Positions 9,792 through 21,793 are shown, counted from the stretch's first letter. The stretch is 64,000 bases of DNA from Gari tellinella (GCA_922989275.2 OV277861.1:29108479-29172478); one strand, 5' to 3'. Numbers and translations: made by a program. The notes: generated from the sequence alone by a model not told the origin.

Positions 9792-12700
9792 ATGTATCTC
9801 TGTCTCTCTCTGGCTCTGTCTTTGTCTACCACTGTCTGGCTATGTCTATGTCCCTGCCTCTTGTTGTCTATGTCTCTGTCTCTCTCTATCTCACTCTGAC
9901 TTTGTCTGTCTCTGTATATGTCTCTCTCTATATTTGACTTTGTCTCTCCCTGCCTTTGTCTCTTTCAGTCTCTTTCTGTCTCTTTCTGTCTGTCTCTGTC
10001 TCTCTCTGCCCCTTTCTCTGTCTGTCTCTGTCTTTTTTACTGACTCCCTGGCTGTCTCTGTCTTTGTCTCTCTCTCTTTCTCTTCATGTCAGTATCTCTG
10101 TGTGTCTCTTTTCTGTCTCTGTATGTCTGTCTGTATGTCTGTCCGTCTCTCTTTCTCTCTCTTTCTTTCTGTTCATGCCTGTCTCTGTCTCTCTCTGTTT
10201 CTCGGTTCCCATCTCTGGCTCTGTGTCTCTCTCAGTCTCTTTCCATCCGCCTCACCATGTATATATATCTCTCTCTCTCTGTCTGTATGTCTGTCTCTCT
10301 GTTTCTGTCTCTCTCTCTGCATATCTTTCTCTTTCTATCTGTCTTTCTATGCCTCTCTCTCTGTCTCTCTCTGCCCCTCTCTCTCTATCTATCTCTCTGT
10401 TTCTGTCTCTCTTTCTGTCTGTCTCTTTCTCTGTCTCTGTCATTTTCTGTCTCTCTCTGTGTGTGTCTCTCTGTTTGTCTCACTCTCTGTATTTCTTTCT
10501 GTCTGTCTGTCTCTTTTTCTTTCTTTCTTTATCTCTCTCTATCTGTCTCATTCTCTGTCCCACTCTGTCTCTCTCTATCTCTCTCTATCTATATATCTTT
10601 CTCTCTCTATTCCTCTCTTTCTGCATCTGTATATGTCTCTGTTTGTCTCTGTCTCTATCTCTCTCTGTCTCTCTCTATCTCTTTCTCTCTGTGTCTTTCT
10701 CCCTTTGTTTTTGTTTCTGTCTTAGTTTGTCTCTGGCTATGTCTTTAATTGTCTTTTTTGTCTCTGTCCCTTTCTCTGTCTCTTTCTCTGTCTCTGTTTA
10801 TATCTCTCTCTTCTCTGTCTCTGTTTGTCTGTCTCTCTCTCTTTCTCTCTCTCTCTGTTTCATTCCCTCTCTCTATTTCTGTTCATGTCTGTCTCTGTCT
10901 CTGTCACTCGCTCTCTCTGTGTCTCTCTCTATTTCTGTTCATGTCTGTCTCTGTCTTTCTCTGTTTCTCGGTTCCTTTTTCTGTCTCTGTCTCTGTGTCT
11001 CTCTCAGTCTCTATCCATCTGTCTCACTCTGTATGTCTCTCTCTCTCACTCTCTTTCTCTCTCTCTCCGTCTCTATCTGTCTCTCTCTGCCTATCTCTAT
11101 CTATCTCTCTGTTTCTGTCTATCTTTATGTCTGTCTCTGTCTGTCTCTCTGTCTGTGTCTCTTTCTGTCTCTCTGTGTCTTTTTCTCTCTGTGTTTGTCT
11201 CTCTCTGTGTCTTTCTGTCTGTCTCTCTTTCTTTTTCTCTCTCTTTCTCTCTCTCTCTCTCCTTCTTTTTTTCTCTGACTGTCTGTCTTTTTCTGTCTCT
11301 CTCTCCCTCTCTCTCTTTATCTCTTTCTCCCTCTATCTTTCTGTCTCTCTCTCCCTTTCTGTCTCTCTCTCTCTGTCTCTCTCTGTCTCAGTCTGTCTAT
11401 TTGTCTGTCTCTGTCTGTATGTCTGTCTTTCTCTCTGTCTGTCTGGTTGTCTGTCTGGCTGTCTCTCTCTGTGTCCCTCCATCTCTATCTGTCTACCTGT
11501 CTCTGTCTCTTTCTGTCTCCCTCTCTGTCTCTCTCCCTATGTTTCTGTTCATGTCTGTATCTGTGTCTCTCTGTTTCTCAGTTTCTATTTCTATCTCTGT
11601 CTCTATGTCTCTCTCAGTCTCTGTCTATATGTCTCACTCTGTATGTATCTGTCTCTTTCTATTTCTCTCTCTCTCTCTCTGTCCCTGTCTCTCTCTGTAT
11701 CTGTCTCTCCCGGTATCTCTCTGTTTCTGTCTCTCTCTGTCTGTCTCTCTATGTCTCTCTCTGTATTTGTCTCTCCTGGTATCTCTCTGTTTCTGTCTCT
11801 CTCTGTCTGTTTCTCTCTGTCTCTCTGTATCTGTTTATCTCTGTCTGTCTGTCTCTCTGTCTCTTTCTGTCTCTCTCTCTCTCTGTCGGTCTCTGTCTCT
11901 GTCTGTCTGTCTGTCTCTCTCTCTGTCTATCTCTCTCTCTGTCTCTCTCTCACGCCCTCTCTCTCTGCCTGTGTATATGTCTCTATTTGTCTCTGTCTCT
12001 GTATGTATCTCTCTGTGTCTCTGTCTCTCTTTCTCTGTCTCTGTGTATGTCTCTGTTTGTATATGTCTATATCTCTCTGACTATGTCGCTCCGTGTCTGT
12101 CTCCCTCTATTTCTGTTTCTGGCTCTGTCTGTCTGTGGCTATGTCTCTGTTTGTTTCTGTCCCTTCCTCTGTTTCTGCCTCTCTTTTTGCTCTCTCTCTC
12201 TGTATCTCTTAATCTATGTATAGCTGTCTATGTATGTCTCTGTCTGTCTATGTCTTTGTCTTTCTCTGTACCTCTCTGTATCTGTCTCTGCCTCACGATG
12301 TATCTGTCTCGCTCTGTCTCTGTCTATTTCCGTTTCTCTCTGACTCTGTCTGCCTGTCTATGTCTCTCTCTATCTTTGTCTCTGTCTCTTTCTGTCTCAC
12401 TTTGCATCTGTCTCTGTCTCTTTCTGTCTGTCTGTCTGTCTCTGTCTGTCTCTCTGTCTCTGTGCCTGTCTCTTTATGTCTCTGGCTCTGTCTGTCTGTC
12501 TCTACCTGTCTCCGTCACTCTCTGTATGTCTGTCTTTGTCTGTCAGTCTCTATGTCTGTCTGTCTATCCCCTTTCTCTGTCTATCTGCCTGTCCGTCTGT
12601 CTGTCTCTCTTTCTGTCTCTCTCTCTATCTTTGTCGATCTTTCGATCTCTTTCACTCTCTGTCTGTATGTATGTCCCCTCTCGTTCTCTTTCTCTCTCTT

Positions 12701-13995
12701 TCTCTATTCTTATCTCTGTCTTACTCTCTCTGTATCTCTATCTGTCTATCTTTCTGTTTGTCCGTCTGTCTGTCTCTGTCTGTCTCCGTCTTTCTGCCTC
12801 TCTCTGTCTCTCTCTCTATCTCCCACTGTCTCTCTCTCTGTCTGGCTGTATATCTGTCTGCCTGTCTGTATTTCTGTCTGTCTCTGTCTGTTTCTCTGTC
12901 TGTCTATATATCTCTATTTCTCTCTCTCTCTCTGTGACTGTCTGTCTATCTGTCTTTCTCTGTGTGTCTCACTATGTGTGTGTGTGTCTCTCTCTCTTTC
13001 TCTCCCTCTCTCTCTATCTCTCGCTCTCTGACTGTCTGTCTGTCTTTATCTGTGTGTCTCCCTGTCTGTCTCTCTCCCTGTCTCTCTCTGTCTCCCTCTG
13101 ACTCAGTCTATATCTCTGTTTGTCTGTCTATCTCTGTCTCTATTTCTGTCTCTCCGTCTCTGCCTCTGTCTCTCTCTGTCTGGCTGTCTGTCTGTCTCTT
13201 TCTCTCTCTCTCTCTCTGTCCCTCTGTCTGTCTGTCTCTCTATCTCTGTCTCTCAGTCTCTGTCTCTCTGTCTTTCTCTGTCTGTTTCTCTCTCTTCTTC
13301 TCCCTCTGTATCTGTATATGTCTCTGTTTATCTCTGTCTCTTTCTCTGTCTCTATCTCCCTCTGTTTCCGCCTCTCTCTATCTCTGTCTCTGTGTGTCTA
13401 TCTTCCTCTGTTTCTGTCTCTGTCTGTGTTTGTCTCTGTCATTTTCTCTGTCTCTGTCTCTTTCTCCATCTCTCTCTTCTCTGTCTCTCTCTATCTCTGT
13501 CTCTCTCTGCTTCTCTCTATATTTATGTCTCCCTGTCTCTCTGTGTCTGTGTCTGTATCTGTCTGTGTGTCTCTCTGTCTCGCTCTGTCTCTGTCTCTGC
13601 CTCACGTTGTCTCTGTCTCTTTCTCTCTATGTTTATGTCTCTCTCTATATTTGTCTATGTCTCTCTGTCTCTCTTTGTCTCTGTCTCTGGCTCTTTCTGT
13701 CTGTCTCTGTGTGTCTCTGTCTCTCTCTCTGCCTCTGTCTCCGTCTGTCTGTGTCTGTCTTTGTCTGTCACTCTCTGTCTGTCTCTCTCTCTGTCTGTCT
13801 GTCTGTCTGTTTGTCTCTGTTTCTGTTCCTGTATGTCTCTGTCTCTCTGTTTCTATTGATGTCTCTTTCTCTCTGTCTCTCTCTGTCACTCTGTTTGTAT
13901 GTCTCTGTTTCTGTCTCTCTCTCTGTCTGTCTCCGTCTGTCTGTCTCTCTCGTTCACTATGTTTCTGTCTCTCTCTGTCTGTCTCTCTGTCTGTC

Positions 13996-14028
<33 letters not shown>

Positions 14029-14167
14029 GTCCCTGTCTCTCACATTCTCTCTCTCAGTCACTGTTTCTTTGTCTCTGTCTCTCTGTCTTTCCGTCTCTCT
14101 GTCTCTCCGTCTCTCTGTATCTCACTCTCTCATTATCTCTATCTCTATACATTGTATATATATCTGT

Positions 14168-14232
14168 ACACACCTTGAAAATTAATGTCAAGTGTTAAAG
14201 ACACATATGAACAATCAATTTTCAAGGTGTGT
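14168..14232. repeat. 16-bp hairpin at the Penelope fragment junction (copy 1)
   Basis: acacaccttgaaaatt (14168-14183) and aattttcaaggtgtgt (14217-14232) are perfect reverse complements separated by 33 bases. They mark the junction between CT tract and endonuclease fragment. The second copy is at 16484..16548. Confidence 0.7.
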
Positions 14233-14500
14233 ACTAATATTAAGCGAGACTGAGAGAGAAATCAGAGAGAGAATGAAAGAACATTTGAGTGATATAAGGC
14301 ATTTGAGAGAGAAGCCAATTAATAGACATTTTGGAGTCGGAGGACATAGTAGTGAAGATGTTAGGTTTGTCATTTTGAAGAGAATGTTTAATGGAAGTAG
14401 AATTGAAAGACAGATCTATGAAACATGGATTTGGAAGCTGAGAACGTACAGACCATTTGGCTGTAATGTCAATGAGGATAATGCGCTAATGCATGCATGA
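14233..14500 (+). pseudogene. Penelope-like element: GIY-YIG endonuclease C-terminal fragment, copy 1
   Basis: The frame encodes ETEREIRERMKEHLSDIRHL then REKPINRHFGVGGHSSEDVR, then FVILKRMFNGSRIERQIYET and WIWKLRTYRPFGCNVNEDNA before a stop at 14498-14500. 'R.RM.EHL.DIR....KP...HF...GHS..D' and 'W...LRT..P.G.N' are the C-terminal blocks of GIY-YIG endonuclease domains attached to Penelope-like reverse transcriptases. The GIY-YIG motif itself and the whole reverse transcriptase are missing, so the element is 5'-truncated. Downstream, repeated tgacgtcat motifs and 'gaaaaaggccctaagaggtc gaaatatt' (near 14655-14685) fit a Penelope 3' region. A start codon further upstream is probably meaningless. 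Confidence 0.7.
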
Positions 14501-16311
14501 CGCCATTGCACACATGACGTCATGAAGATGACGTCATAACGACGTCATGAAAACGGCAATAACAAACAATGTTGTTAACATTATTCTCTTTGATTTTATG
14601 GCTGAATGCATGTAACAAAAATGTGACGTGTGTTTTGACGTGATTTTCTTTGAAAAAGGCCCTAAGAGGTCGAAATATTAGAAAAGAGCAGTATATATAT
14701 TAATATTAATTTAATTCCCTATCTGGAATATTGAAAAAATTATTGTAAAATTAAATAACCTACGACGCTACAATAACCCGATAACGACTCTCTATCTGTC
14801 TCTCTCACTTTTTCTCCCTCTGGTTCGATGTCTATGTGTCTCTCTATGTGTTTCTCTGTCTTTCTGTCTCTCTCTGTCTGCCTGAATGTCTGTCAATGTC
14901 TATCTCTCTGTGCGTGTCTCTTTATTTCTGTCTCTTTATTTCTGTGTCTCTATCTGTCTCTGTCTCTGACTCTCTCTCTCTCTCTCAACCTCTTCCTCTG
15001 TCGCTATGTGTGTATGTCTCTCTCTCTCTGACTCTCTGTTTCTGTCTCTCTGTCTGTGTCTCTCTTTCTCTCTCTGTTGTCTCTCTTGGCTCTGTATGTC
15101 TCCGTCTTTCTGCCTCTCTCTGTCTCTCTCTCTATCTCCCACTGTCTCTCTCTCTGTCTGGCTGTATATCTGTCTGCCTGTCTGTATTTCTGTCTGTCTC
15201 TGTCTGTTTCTCTGTCTGTCTATATATCTCTATTTCTCTCTCTCTCTCTGTGACTGTCTGTCTATCTGTCTTTCTCTGTGTGTCTCACTATGTGTGTGTG
15301 TGTCTCTCTCTCTTTCTCTCCCTCTCTCTCTATCTCTCGCTCTCTGACTGTCTGTCTGTCTTTATCTGTGTGTCTCCCTGTCTGTCTCTCTCCCTGTCTC
15401 TCTCTGTCTCCCTCTGACTCAGTCTATATCTCTGTTTGTCTGTCTATCTTTGTCTCTATTTCTGTCTCTCCGTCTCTGCCTCTGTCTCTCTCTGTCTGGC
15501 TGTCTGTCTGTCTCTTTCTCTCTCTCTCTCTCTGTCCCTCTGTCTGTCTGTCTCTCTATCTCTGTCTCTCAGTCTCTGTCTCTCTGTCTTTCTCTGTCTG
15601 TTTCTCTCTCTTCTTCTCCCTCTGTATCTGTATATGTCTCTGTTTATCTCTGTCTCTTTCTCTGTCTCTATCTCCCTCTGTTTCCGCCTCTCTCTATCTC
15701 TGTCTCTGTGTGTCTATCTTCCTCTGTTTCTGTCTCTGTCTGTGTTTGTCTCTGTCATTTTCTCTGTCTCTGTCTCTTTCTCCATCTCTCTCTTCTCTGT
15801 CTCTCTCTATCTCTGTCTCTCTCTGCTTCTCTCTATATTTATGTCTCCCTGTCTCTCTGTGTCTGTGTCTGTATCTGTCTGTGTGTCTCTCTGTCTCGCT
15901 CTGTCTCTGTCTCTGCCTCACGTTGTCTCTGTCTCTTTCTCTCTATGTTTATGTCTCTCTCTATATTTGTCTATGTCTCTCTGTCTCTCTTTGTCTCTGT
16001 CTCTGGCTCTTTCTGTCTGTCTCTGTGTGTCTCTGTCTCTCTCTCTGCCTCTGTCTCCGTCTGTCTGTGTCTGTCTTTGTCTGTCACTCTCTGTCTGTCT
16101 CTCTCTCTGTCTGTCTGTCTGTCTGTTTGTCTCTGTTTCTGTTCCTGTATGTCTCTGTCTCTCTGTTTCTATTGATGTCTCTTTCTCTCTGTCTCTCTCT
16201 GTCACTCTGTTTGTATGTCTCTGTTTCTGTCTCTCTCTCTGTCTGTCTCCGTCTGTCTGTCTCTCTCGTTCACTATGTTTCTGTCTCTCTCTGTCTGTCT
16301 CTCTGTCTGTC

Positions 16312-16344
<33 letters not shown>

Positions 16345-16548
16345 GTCCCTGTCTCTCACATTCTCTCTCTCAGTCACTGTTTCTTTGTCTCTGTCTCTCT
16401 GTCTTTCCGTCTCTCTGTCTCTCCGTCTCTCTGTATCTCACTCTCTCATTATCTCTATCTCTATACATTGTATATATATCTGTACACACCTTGAAAATTA
16501 ATGTCAAGTGTTAAAGACACATATGAACAAACAATTTTCAAGGTGTGT

Positions 16549-16816
16549 ACTAATATTAAGCGAGACTGAGAGAGAAATCAGAGAGAGAATGAAAGAACAT
16601 TTGAGTGATATAAGGCATTTGAGAGAGAAGCCAATTAATAGACATTTTGGAGTCGGAGGACATAGTAGTGAAGATGTTAGGTTTGTCATTTTGAAGAGAA
16701 TGTTTAATGGAAGTAGAATTGAAAGACAGATCTATGAAACATGGATTTGGAAGCTGAGAACGTACAGACCATTTGGCTGTAATGTCAATGAGGATAATGC
16801 GCTAATGCATGCATGA
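16549..16816 (+). pseudogene. Penelope-like element: GIY-YIG endonuclease fragment, copy 2
   Basis: Same translated sequence as 14233..14500, shifted by 2316 bp as part of the tandem duplication, with the stop at 16814-16816. Same missing N-terminal half and same 3' region (gaaaaaggccctaagaggtc near 16970). It diverges from copy 1 just after 'agaaaagagca' at ~17003. It is a duplicated dead fragment, not a second insertion. Confidence 0.7.
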
Positions 16817-17945
16817 CGCCATTGCACACATGACGTCATGAAGATGACGTCATAACGACGTCATGAAAACGGCAATAACAAACAATGTTGTTAACATTAT
16901 TCTCTTTGATTTTATGGCTGAATGCATGTAACAAAAATGTGACGTGTGTTTTGACGTGATTTTCTTTGAAAAAGGCCCTAAGAGGTCGAAATATTAGAAA
17001 AGAGCATTTAATATATTAATATTAATTTAATTCCCTATCTGGAATATTGAAAAAATTATTGTAAAATTAAATAACCTACGACGCTACAATAACCCGATAA
17101 CGACTCTCTATCTGTCTCTCTCACTTTTTCTCCCTCTGGTTCGATGTCTATGTGTCTCTCTATGTGTTTCTCTGTCTTTCTGTCTCTCTCTGTCTGCCTG
17201 AATGTCTGTCAATGTCTATCTCTCTGTGCGTGTCTCTTTATTTCTGTCTCTTTATTTCTGTGTCTCTATCTGTCTCTGTCTCTGACTCTCTCTCTCTCTC
17301 TCAACCTCTTCCTCTGTCGCTATGTGTGTATGTCTCTCTCTCTCTGACTCTCTGTTTCTGTCTCTCTGTCTGTGTCTCTCTTTCTCTCTCTGTTGTCTCT
17401 CTTGGCTCTGTATGTCTCCGCTCTGTTTGGCTTTCTGTCTCTCTATGTGTTTATCTTATTTCTGTCTCTCTGCCTTTGTCTCTCTATCTGTCTCTAGCGC
17501 TGCCTGTCTGTCATTCTGTCTCTCTTTCTGCATGTATGTTTGTTTCTCTCTATGTCTCTCTCTGTCTCTTTATCTTTGTTTCTCTCTCTCTGTGTATTTC
17601 TGTTTCTGTATCTCTCTTTCTCTCTTTGTCTGTCTCTGACTGTCGCTTTATCTCTCTCTGTCACTCTCTCTCTGTTTGTGTGTCTCTCTCCATTTTCTGT
17701 CTAAGTCTGTCTATCTCTGTTTTTCTCTCTTTCTTTGTCTGTCCCTCTGTATGTCTGTCTCTCTGTCTTGTCTGTTTCTGTCTGTTTGTCTGTCTGTATA
17801 TCCCCCTCTCTCACTATATCCCTCTCTCTTTCGATCTGACTCTGTCAGTCTCTCTATATATTTTTCTGTATCTCTTTGTCTCGCTGTGTGTTTCTGTCTC
17901 TCTTTATGTGCGTCTCTGTCTGTCTGTCTTTCTTTCTTTCTCTCT

Positions 17946-20610
17946 AAACTAACATTAATTACCCAAAATAAATCTAAATACCCTAAATTAAAATTAATTA
18001 CCGAAATTAATTTTAAAAACCCCTAAACTAATTTTAAATACCAAAGACTAATTTTAAATACCCTAAACTAATTTTTAATACCCAAAACTAACTTTAAATA
18101 CCCAAAACTAATTTTGAATACCCAAAACTAACATTAATTACCGAAAACTAACTTTAAATACCCAAAACTAAATTTAAGACCCAAAACTAATGTTAAATAC
18201 CCAAAACAAACATTGTATACCCAAATCTAATTTTAAATACTCAAAACTAACATTATTAAACCCAAAACTAACTTTTAATACCCAAAACTAATTTTGAATA
18301 CCCGAAACTACCATAGATTACCCAACACTAACTTTATATACCCAAAACTAATTTTGAATACCCAAAACTTACATCAATTACCCAAAACTAACTTTGTATA
18401 CCCAAAACTAACTTTAAATACCCAAAACAAACATTGTATACCCAAAACTAATTTTGAATACCAAAAACTAACATTTATTACCGAAATTATTTTTAATACC
18501 CAAAACTAACATTATTTACCCAAAACTAACTTTAAATATCCAAAACTAATTTTGAATACCCAAAACTAACATAAATTACCGAAATCAATTTGAAAGACCC
18601 AAAACAAATTTAAATACCCAAAACAAACATTGTATACCCAAAACTAATTTTAAACACCCAAAACAAACATTGTATACCCAAAACTAATTTTTATACCCAA
18701 AACTAACATAAATTACCGAAATTAATTTTAAAGACCAAAAACAAATTTAAATACCCAAAACAAACATTGCATACCCAAAACTAATTTTAAATACCCAAAA
18801 CTAACATTATTTACCCAAAATAACTTTGAATGCCAAAAACTAATTTTGAATACCCAAAACTAACATAGATTACCCAACACTAACTTTATATACTCAAAAC
18901 TATTTTTAAATACCCAAAACAAATTCAAATACCCAAAAGAAACATTTTATACCCAAAACTAATTTTGAATACCCAAAACTTACATCAATTACCCAAAACT
19001 AACTTTATATACCAAAAACTAATTTTAAATACCCAAAACAAACATTGTATACCCAAAACTAATTGTGAATACCAAAAACTAACATTTATTACAGAAATTA
19101 ATTACAAATACCCAAAACTAACATCATTTACCCAAAACTAACTATAAATACCCAAAACTAATTTTGAATACCCAAAACTATAATAAATTACCGAAATTAA
19201 TTTAAAAGAGCCAAAACTAATTTTAAATACCCAAAACTAACATTATTTACCCCAAATAACTTTAAATACCCAAAACTAATTTTGAATACTCAAAACTAAC
19301 ATAAATTACCGAAATCAATTTTGAAGACCCAAAACAAACATTGTATACCCAAAACTAATTCTAAATACCCAAAACTAACATTATTTACCCAAAACTAACT
19401 TTTAATACGCAAAACTAATTTTGAATACCCAAAACTAACATAAATTACCGAAATCAATTATAAAGACCAAAAACAAATTTAAATACCCAAAACAAACAGT
19501 GTATGCCCAAAACTAATTTTGAATACCAAAAACTTACATCAATTACCCAAAACTAACTTTATATACCCAAAACTAATTTTAAATACCCAAAACAAACATT
19601 GTAAACCAATAACTAATTGTGAACACCAAAAGCTAACATTTATTCCAGAAATTAATTTCAAATACCCAAAACTAACATCATTTACCCAAAAGTAATTATA
19701 AATACCCCAAACTAATTTTGAATACCCAAAACTATCATAAATTACCGAAATTAATTTAAAAGACCCAAAACAAATTTTAATACCCAAAACAAACATTATT
19801 TACCAAACACTAACTTTAAATAACCAAAACTAATTTTGAATACCCAAAACTAACATAAATTACCGAAATTAATTTTAAAGACCCAAAACAAATTACATCA
19901 ATTACCCAAAACTAACTTTATATACCCAAAACTAATTTTAGATACCCAAAACAAACATTGTATACCAAAAACTAATTTTGAATACCAAATACTAACATTT
20001 TTTACAGAAATTAATTTCAAATACCCAAAACTAACATTATTTACCCAAAACTAACTATAAATACCCAAAACTAATTTTGAATACCCAAAACTATCATAAA
20101 TTACCGAAATTAATTTTAAAGACCCAAAACAAATTTTAATACCCAAAACAAAGATTGTATACCCAGAACTAAATTTAAAGACCAAAAACAAACATTAATT
20201 ACCGAAAACTAACTTTACTTCCGAAAACTAACATAAATTATCGAAAACTAATTTGAAATACCCAAAACTAGCATAAATTACCGCAAACTAACTTTAAATA
20301 CCCAAAACTAACATTAATTACCGAAATTAATTAAAAAGTCCCAAAACTCATTTTTAATCCCAAAACTCATTTGAAAACTAGCATAAATTACCGAAAACTA
20401 ACTTTAAATACCCAAAACTAACATAAATTACCCATAATAACTTGAAATACCCAAAACTAACATAAATTAACGAAGTTAATTTTAAAGACCGAAAACTAAT
20501 TTTAAATACCCAAAACTAACATTGAATACCCAAACCAATTTTGAATACCGAAAAATAGAATTAATTACCGAAATCACAACAAACATTTATTACCAAAAAC
20601 TAATTTTTCA
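17946..20610 (+). repeat. Minisatellite, ~20-bp unit cccaaaactaattttgaata, ~2.65 kb
   Basis: About 130 tandem units of 19-20 bp with consensus (C)CCAAAACTAAYwTTrAAT(A/T)A. Variants such as cccaaaacaaacattgtata, cccaaaactaacataaatta and ccgaaattaattttaaagac recur in a partly ordered way. For example the block with 'acatttattacagaaatta' recurs near 19080, 19635 and 19995, pointing to higher-order repeat structure. It abuts the CT tract directly at ~17946. Non-coding; intronic. Confidence 0.92.
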
Positions 20611-21600
20611 CTGCTCATGTGTAAATCTCTCACGGCGTCGGTATTTAAAACTACATAGATCTAGCTCTATGTTTCTTTAATCTGTAATTAATCTGCTGTC
20701 AATGAACCTTTTTCGTCTCTACACAAAAAGTACATATTTAACCCATTACCTAATAGCCGGATTTAATAGTATTTAAGATAGTTGCCCACTTGAAGTGGGT
20801 TGAAAGCAGGGCACATTCTGCTTTACTTTCAGTCTGCTTTAAGCTGTCATCTGCTAAGATATAGAAAGTATTTCTTATGGTGCATATTAATGCCTGTATA
20901 ATTTGGAACTGTTTTTTTCAGTGCAGGAGTATGGCGTATTTATGGGGTATAGGGTTAAAGCAGGGCTTCTGTGTGCGTTTTGCATTTTTATCTTGTTTTA
21001 AATCCTGACGAAGCTCAGTGTCGGATCTGTTTTACCAACTCTTTACTAACTTGAACATGTTCAATGTGGACACAGATGTGAGGGGTTTTCTGGAAATTCT
21101 AGATCTATTAACTTTTTATATATCTGTAGATCTATTTATGGAGTGTCCGGTATTGTGTAAAATGTGTGGTGTATATCTAGATCTACTAGATCTACAGACG
21201 GATTTTGATATCCCAAACTCGCTTAACCCGAATGTTCTTGCGTTTCTGGATTTCAACATATCCGAAGATGACCATCACACAATTTTTCAAATCAGAAAAG
21301 AACTTCAATTTTGAGAGGAAATTGTTCAACGTCCTGATATCATCGACGTTATCGGGTCATTTAACGTCGAACGACGTCAAAATAAATGTTACACTTCATT
21401 GCTCCAACTTGTGACGCGACGTCATATGTATCCAGGTATGCACCAGAAAGCCTTTATTGTAAAATGCAGATGTAGAAATGAACAACCTTAAGAATACAAT
21501 GTGTTACTCACTGTCACTTAAAATATTAAGCTCACGTTTTATACCTGGAAGTGGTTTTTTTCATGAAATTATTATGCAGTTCATGATTTTCCCTCACTAG
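20611..21600. other. Intronic stretch after the minisatellite
   Basis: Contains a partial palindromic core (aaagcagggcacattctgctttactttcagtctgctttaag split over 20801-20852). An anonymous 98-codon open frame (21018..21314) has no recognisable domain, flanking splice pair or repeat support. I do not call it a gene. Confidence 0.4.
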
Positions 21601-21601
21601 A

Positions 21602-21793
21602 TCACAAAGCCGACGTCGTCGTGTAAGCGGAACGTCCTCCTCGTCTGATGACAGAGCGGCTGCTGCAGCTGCTGCAGCATCTCGACGATTGGCTTGTGCA
21701 GGTCCTTGTCTGACAGCGGCTTATGCAGGTCCTTGTCTGACAGCAGCTTGTGTTGAGCATGTTTTGCCAATCTTAGGATATTCAGAGCATTAA
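21602..21793 (+). other. Short open frame with Ala run and 30-bp tandem repeat; possible orphan exon
   Basis: After a possible acceptor (ttttccctcactag, AG at 21599-21600) a 63-codon frame runs to TAA at 21791. It reads SQSRRRRVSGTSSSSDDRAA and continues with an alanine run, then RRLACAGPCLTAAYAGPCLT and AACVEHVLPILGYSEH. The GCT/GCA run and the repeated aggtccttgtctgaca unit (two copies near 21697 and 21727) stand out from the AT-rich surroundings. It may be a terminal exon of a nested gene, a transposon remnant, or chance. No family recognised. Confidence 0.22.

Larger units (their letters stand above)
12785..17416 (+). repeat. 2316-bp tandem duplication within the CT tract
   Basis: The block ~12785..15100 is repeated as ~15101..17416 with a constant offset of 2316 bp. 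Each copy holds 1.4 kb of CT tract, a Penelope-like endonuclease fragment and its 3' region, the 'cctacgacgctac' motif and ~0.3 kb of the next CT tract. Differences noticed: 13134 c versus 15450 t, 14216 t versus 16532 a, and a small change just after gagca at 14687/17003. Near-identity implies a very young duplication, or an assembly duplication. Confidence 0.85.
8908..17945. repeat. ~9-kb degenerate TCTG/TCTC (pyrimidine-rich) tract
   Basis: Almost the whole interval is built from tctg, tctc, tatg and ttct words on the plus strand, giving strong C+T versus A+G asymmetry. Because stop codons are rare in such sequence, it produces very long but meaningless frames: plus strand of the type LSLSVSLCLS up to 758 codons, minus strand of the type ERDRDRETERQ. 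Overlapping frames in all three phases look equally good, which argues against coding. The unit 'cctacgacgctacaa' plus 'taacccgataacgactct' (imperfect in the first copy) marks the left edge of the tract three times (~8908, 14759 and 17075), showing higher-order units. Two Penelope-like fragments are embedded. Confidence 0.9.

Noticed and set aside
9381..13889. Minus-strand frames of the type ERDRDRETERQ, resembling SR/RE splicing factors
   Set aside because: Same simple-repeat tract read on the other strand.
8957..14185. Very long plus-strand open frames (up to 758 codons) rich in Leu, Ser, Val and Cys, resembling multi-pass membrane proteins
   Set aside because: They are translations of a TCTG/TCTC simple-repeat tract; all three frames and the minus strand are open in similar places and no frame has domain or codon-bias evidence.
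17946..20610. Telomere-like CCCAAAA words
   Set aside because: CCCCAAAA is a ciliate telomere repeat, but here the period is ~20 bp with long AT spacers, so it is a minisatellite and not a telomere.
8957..20610. CRISPR-like direct repeat array
   Set aside because: Eukaryotic context, no conserved repeat with unique spacers; units are contiguous and degenerate.
21018..21314. 98-codon plus-strand frame in the giant intron
   Set aside because: No domain signature, no supporting splice sites in phase with gene 1 and AT-rich codons throughout.
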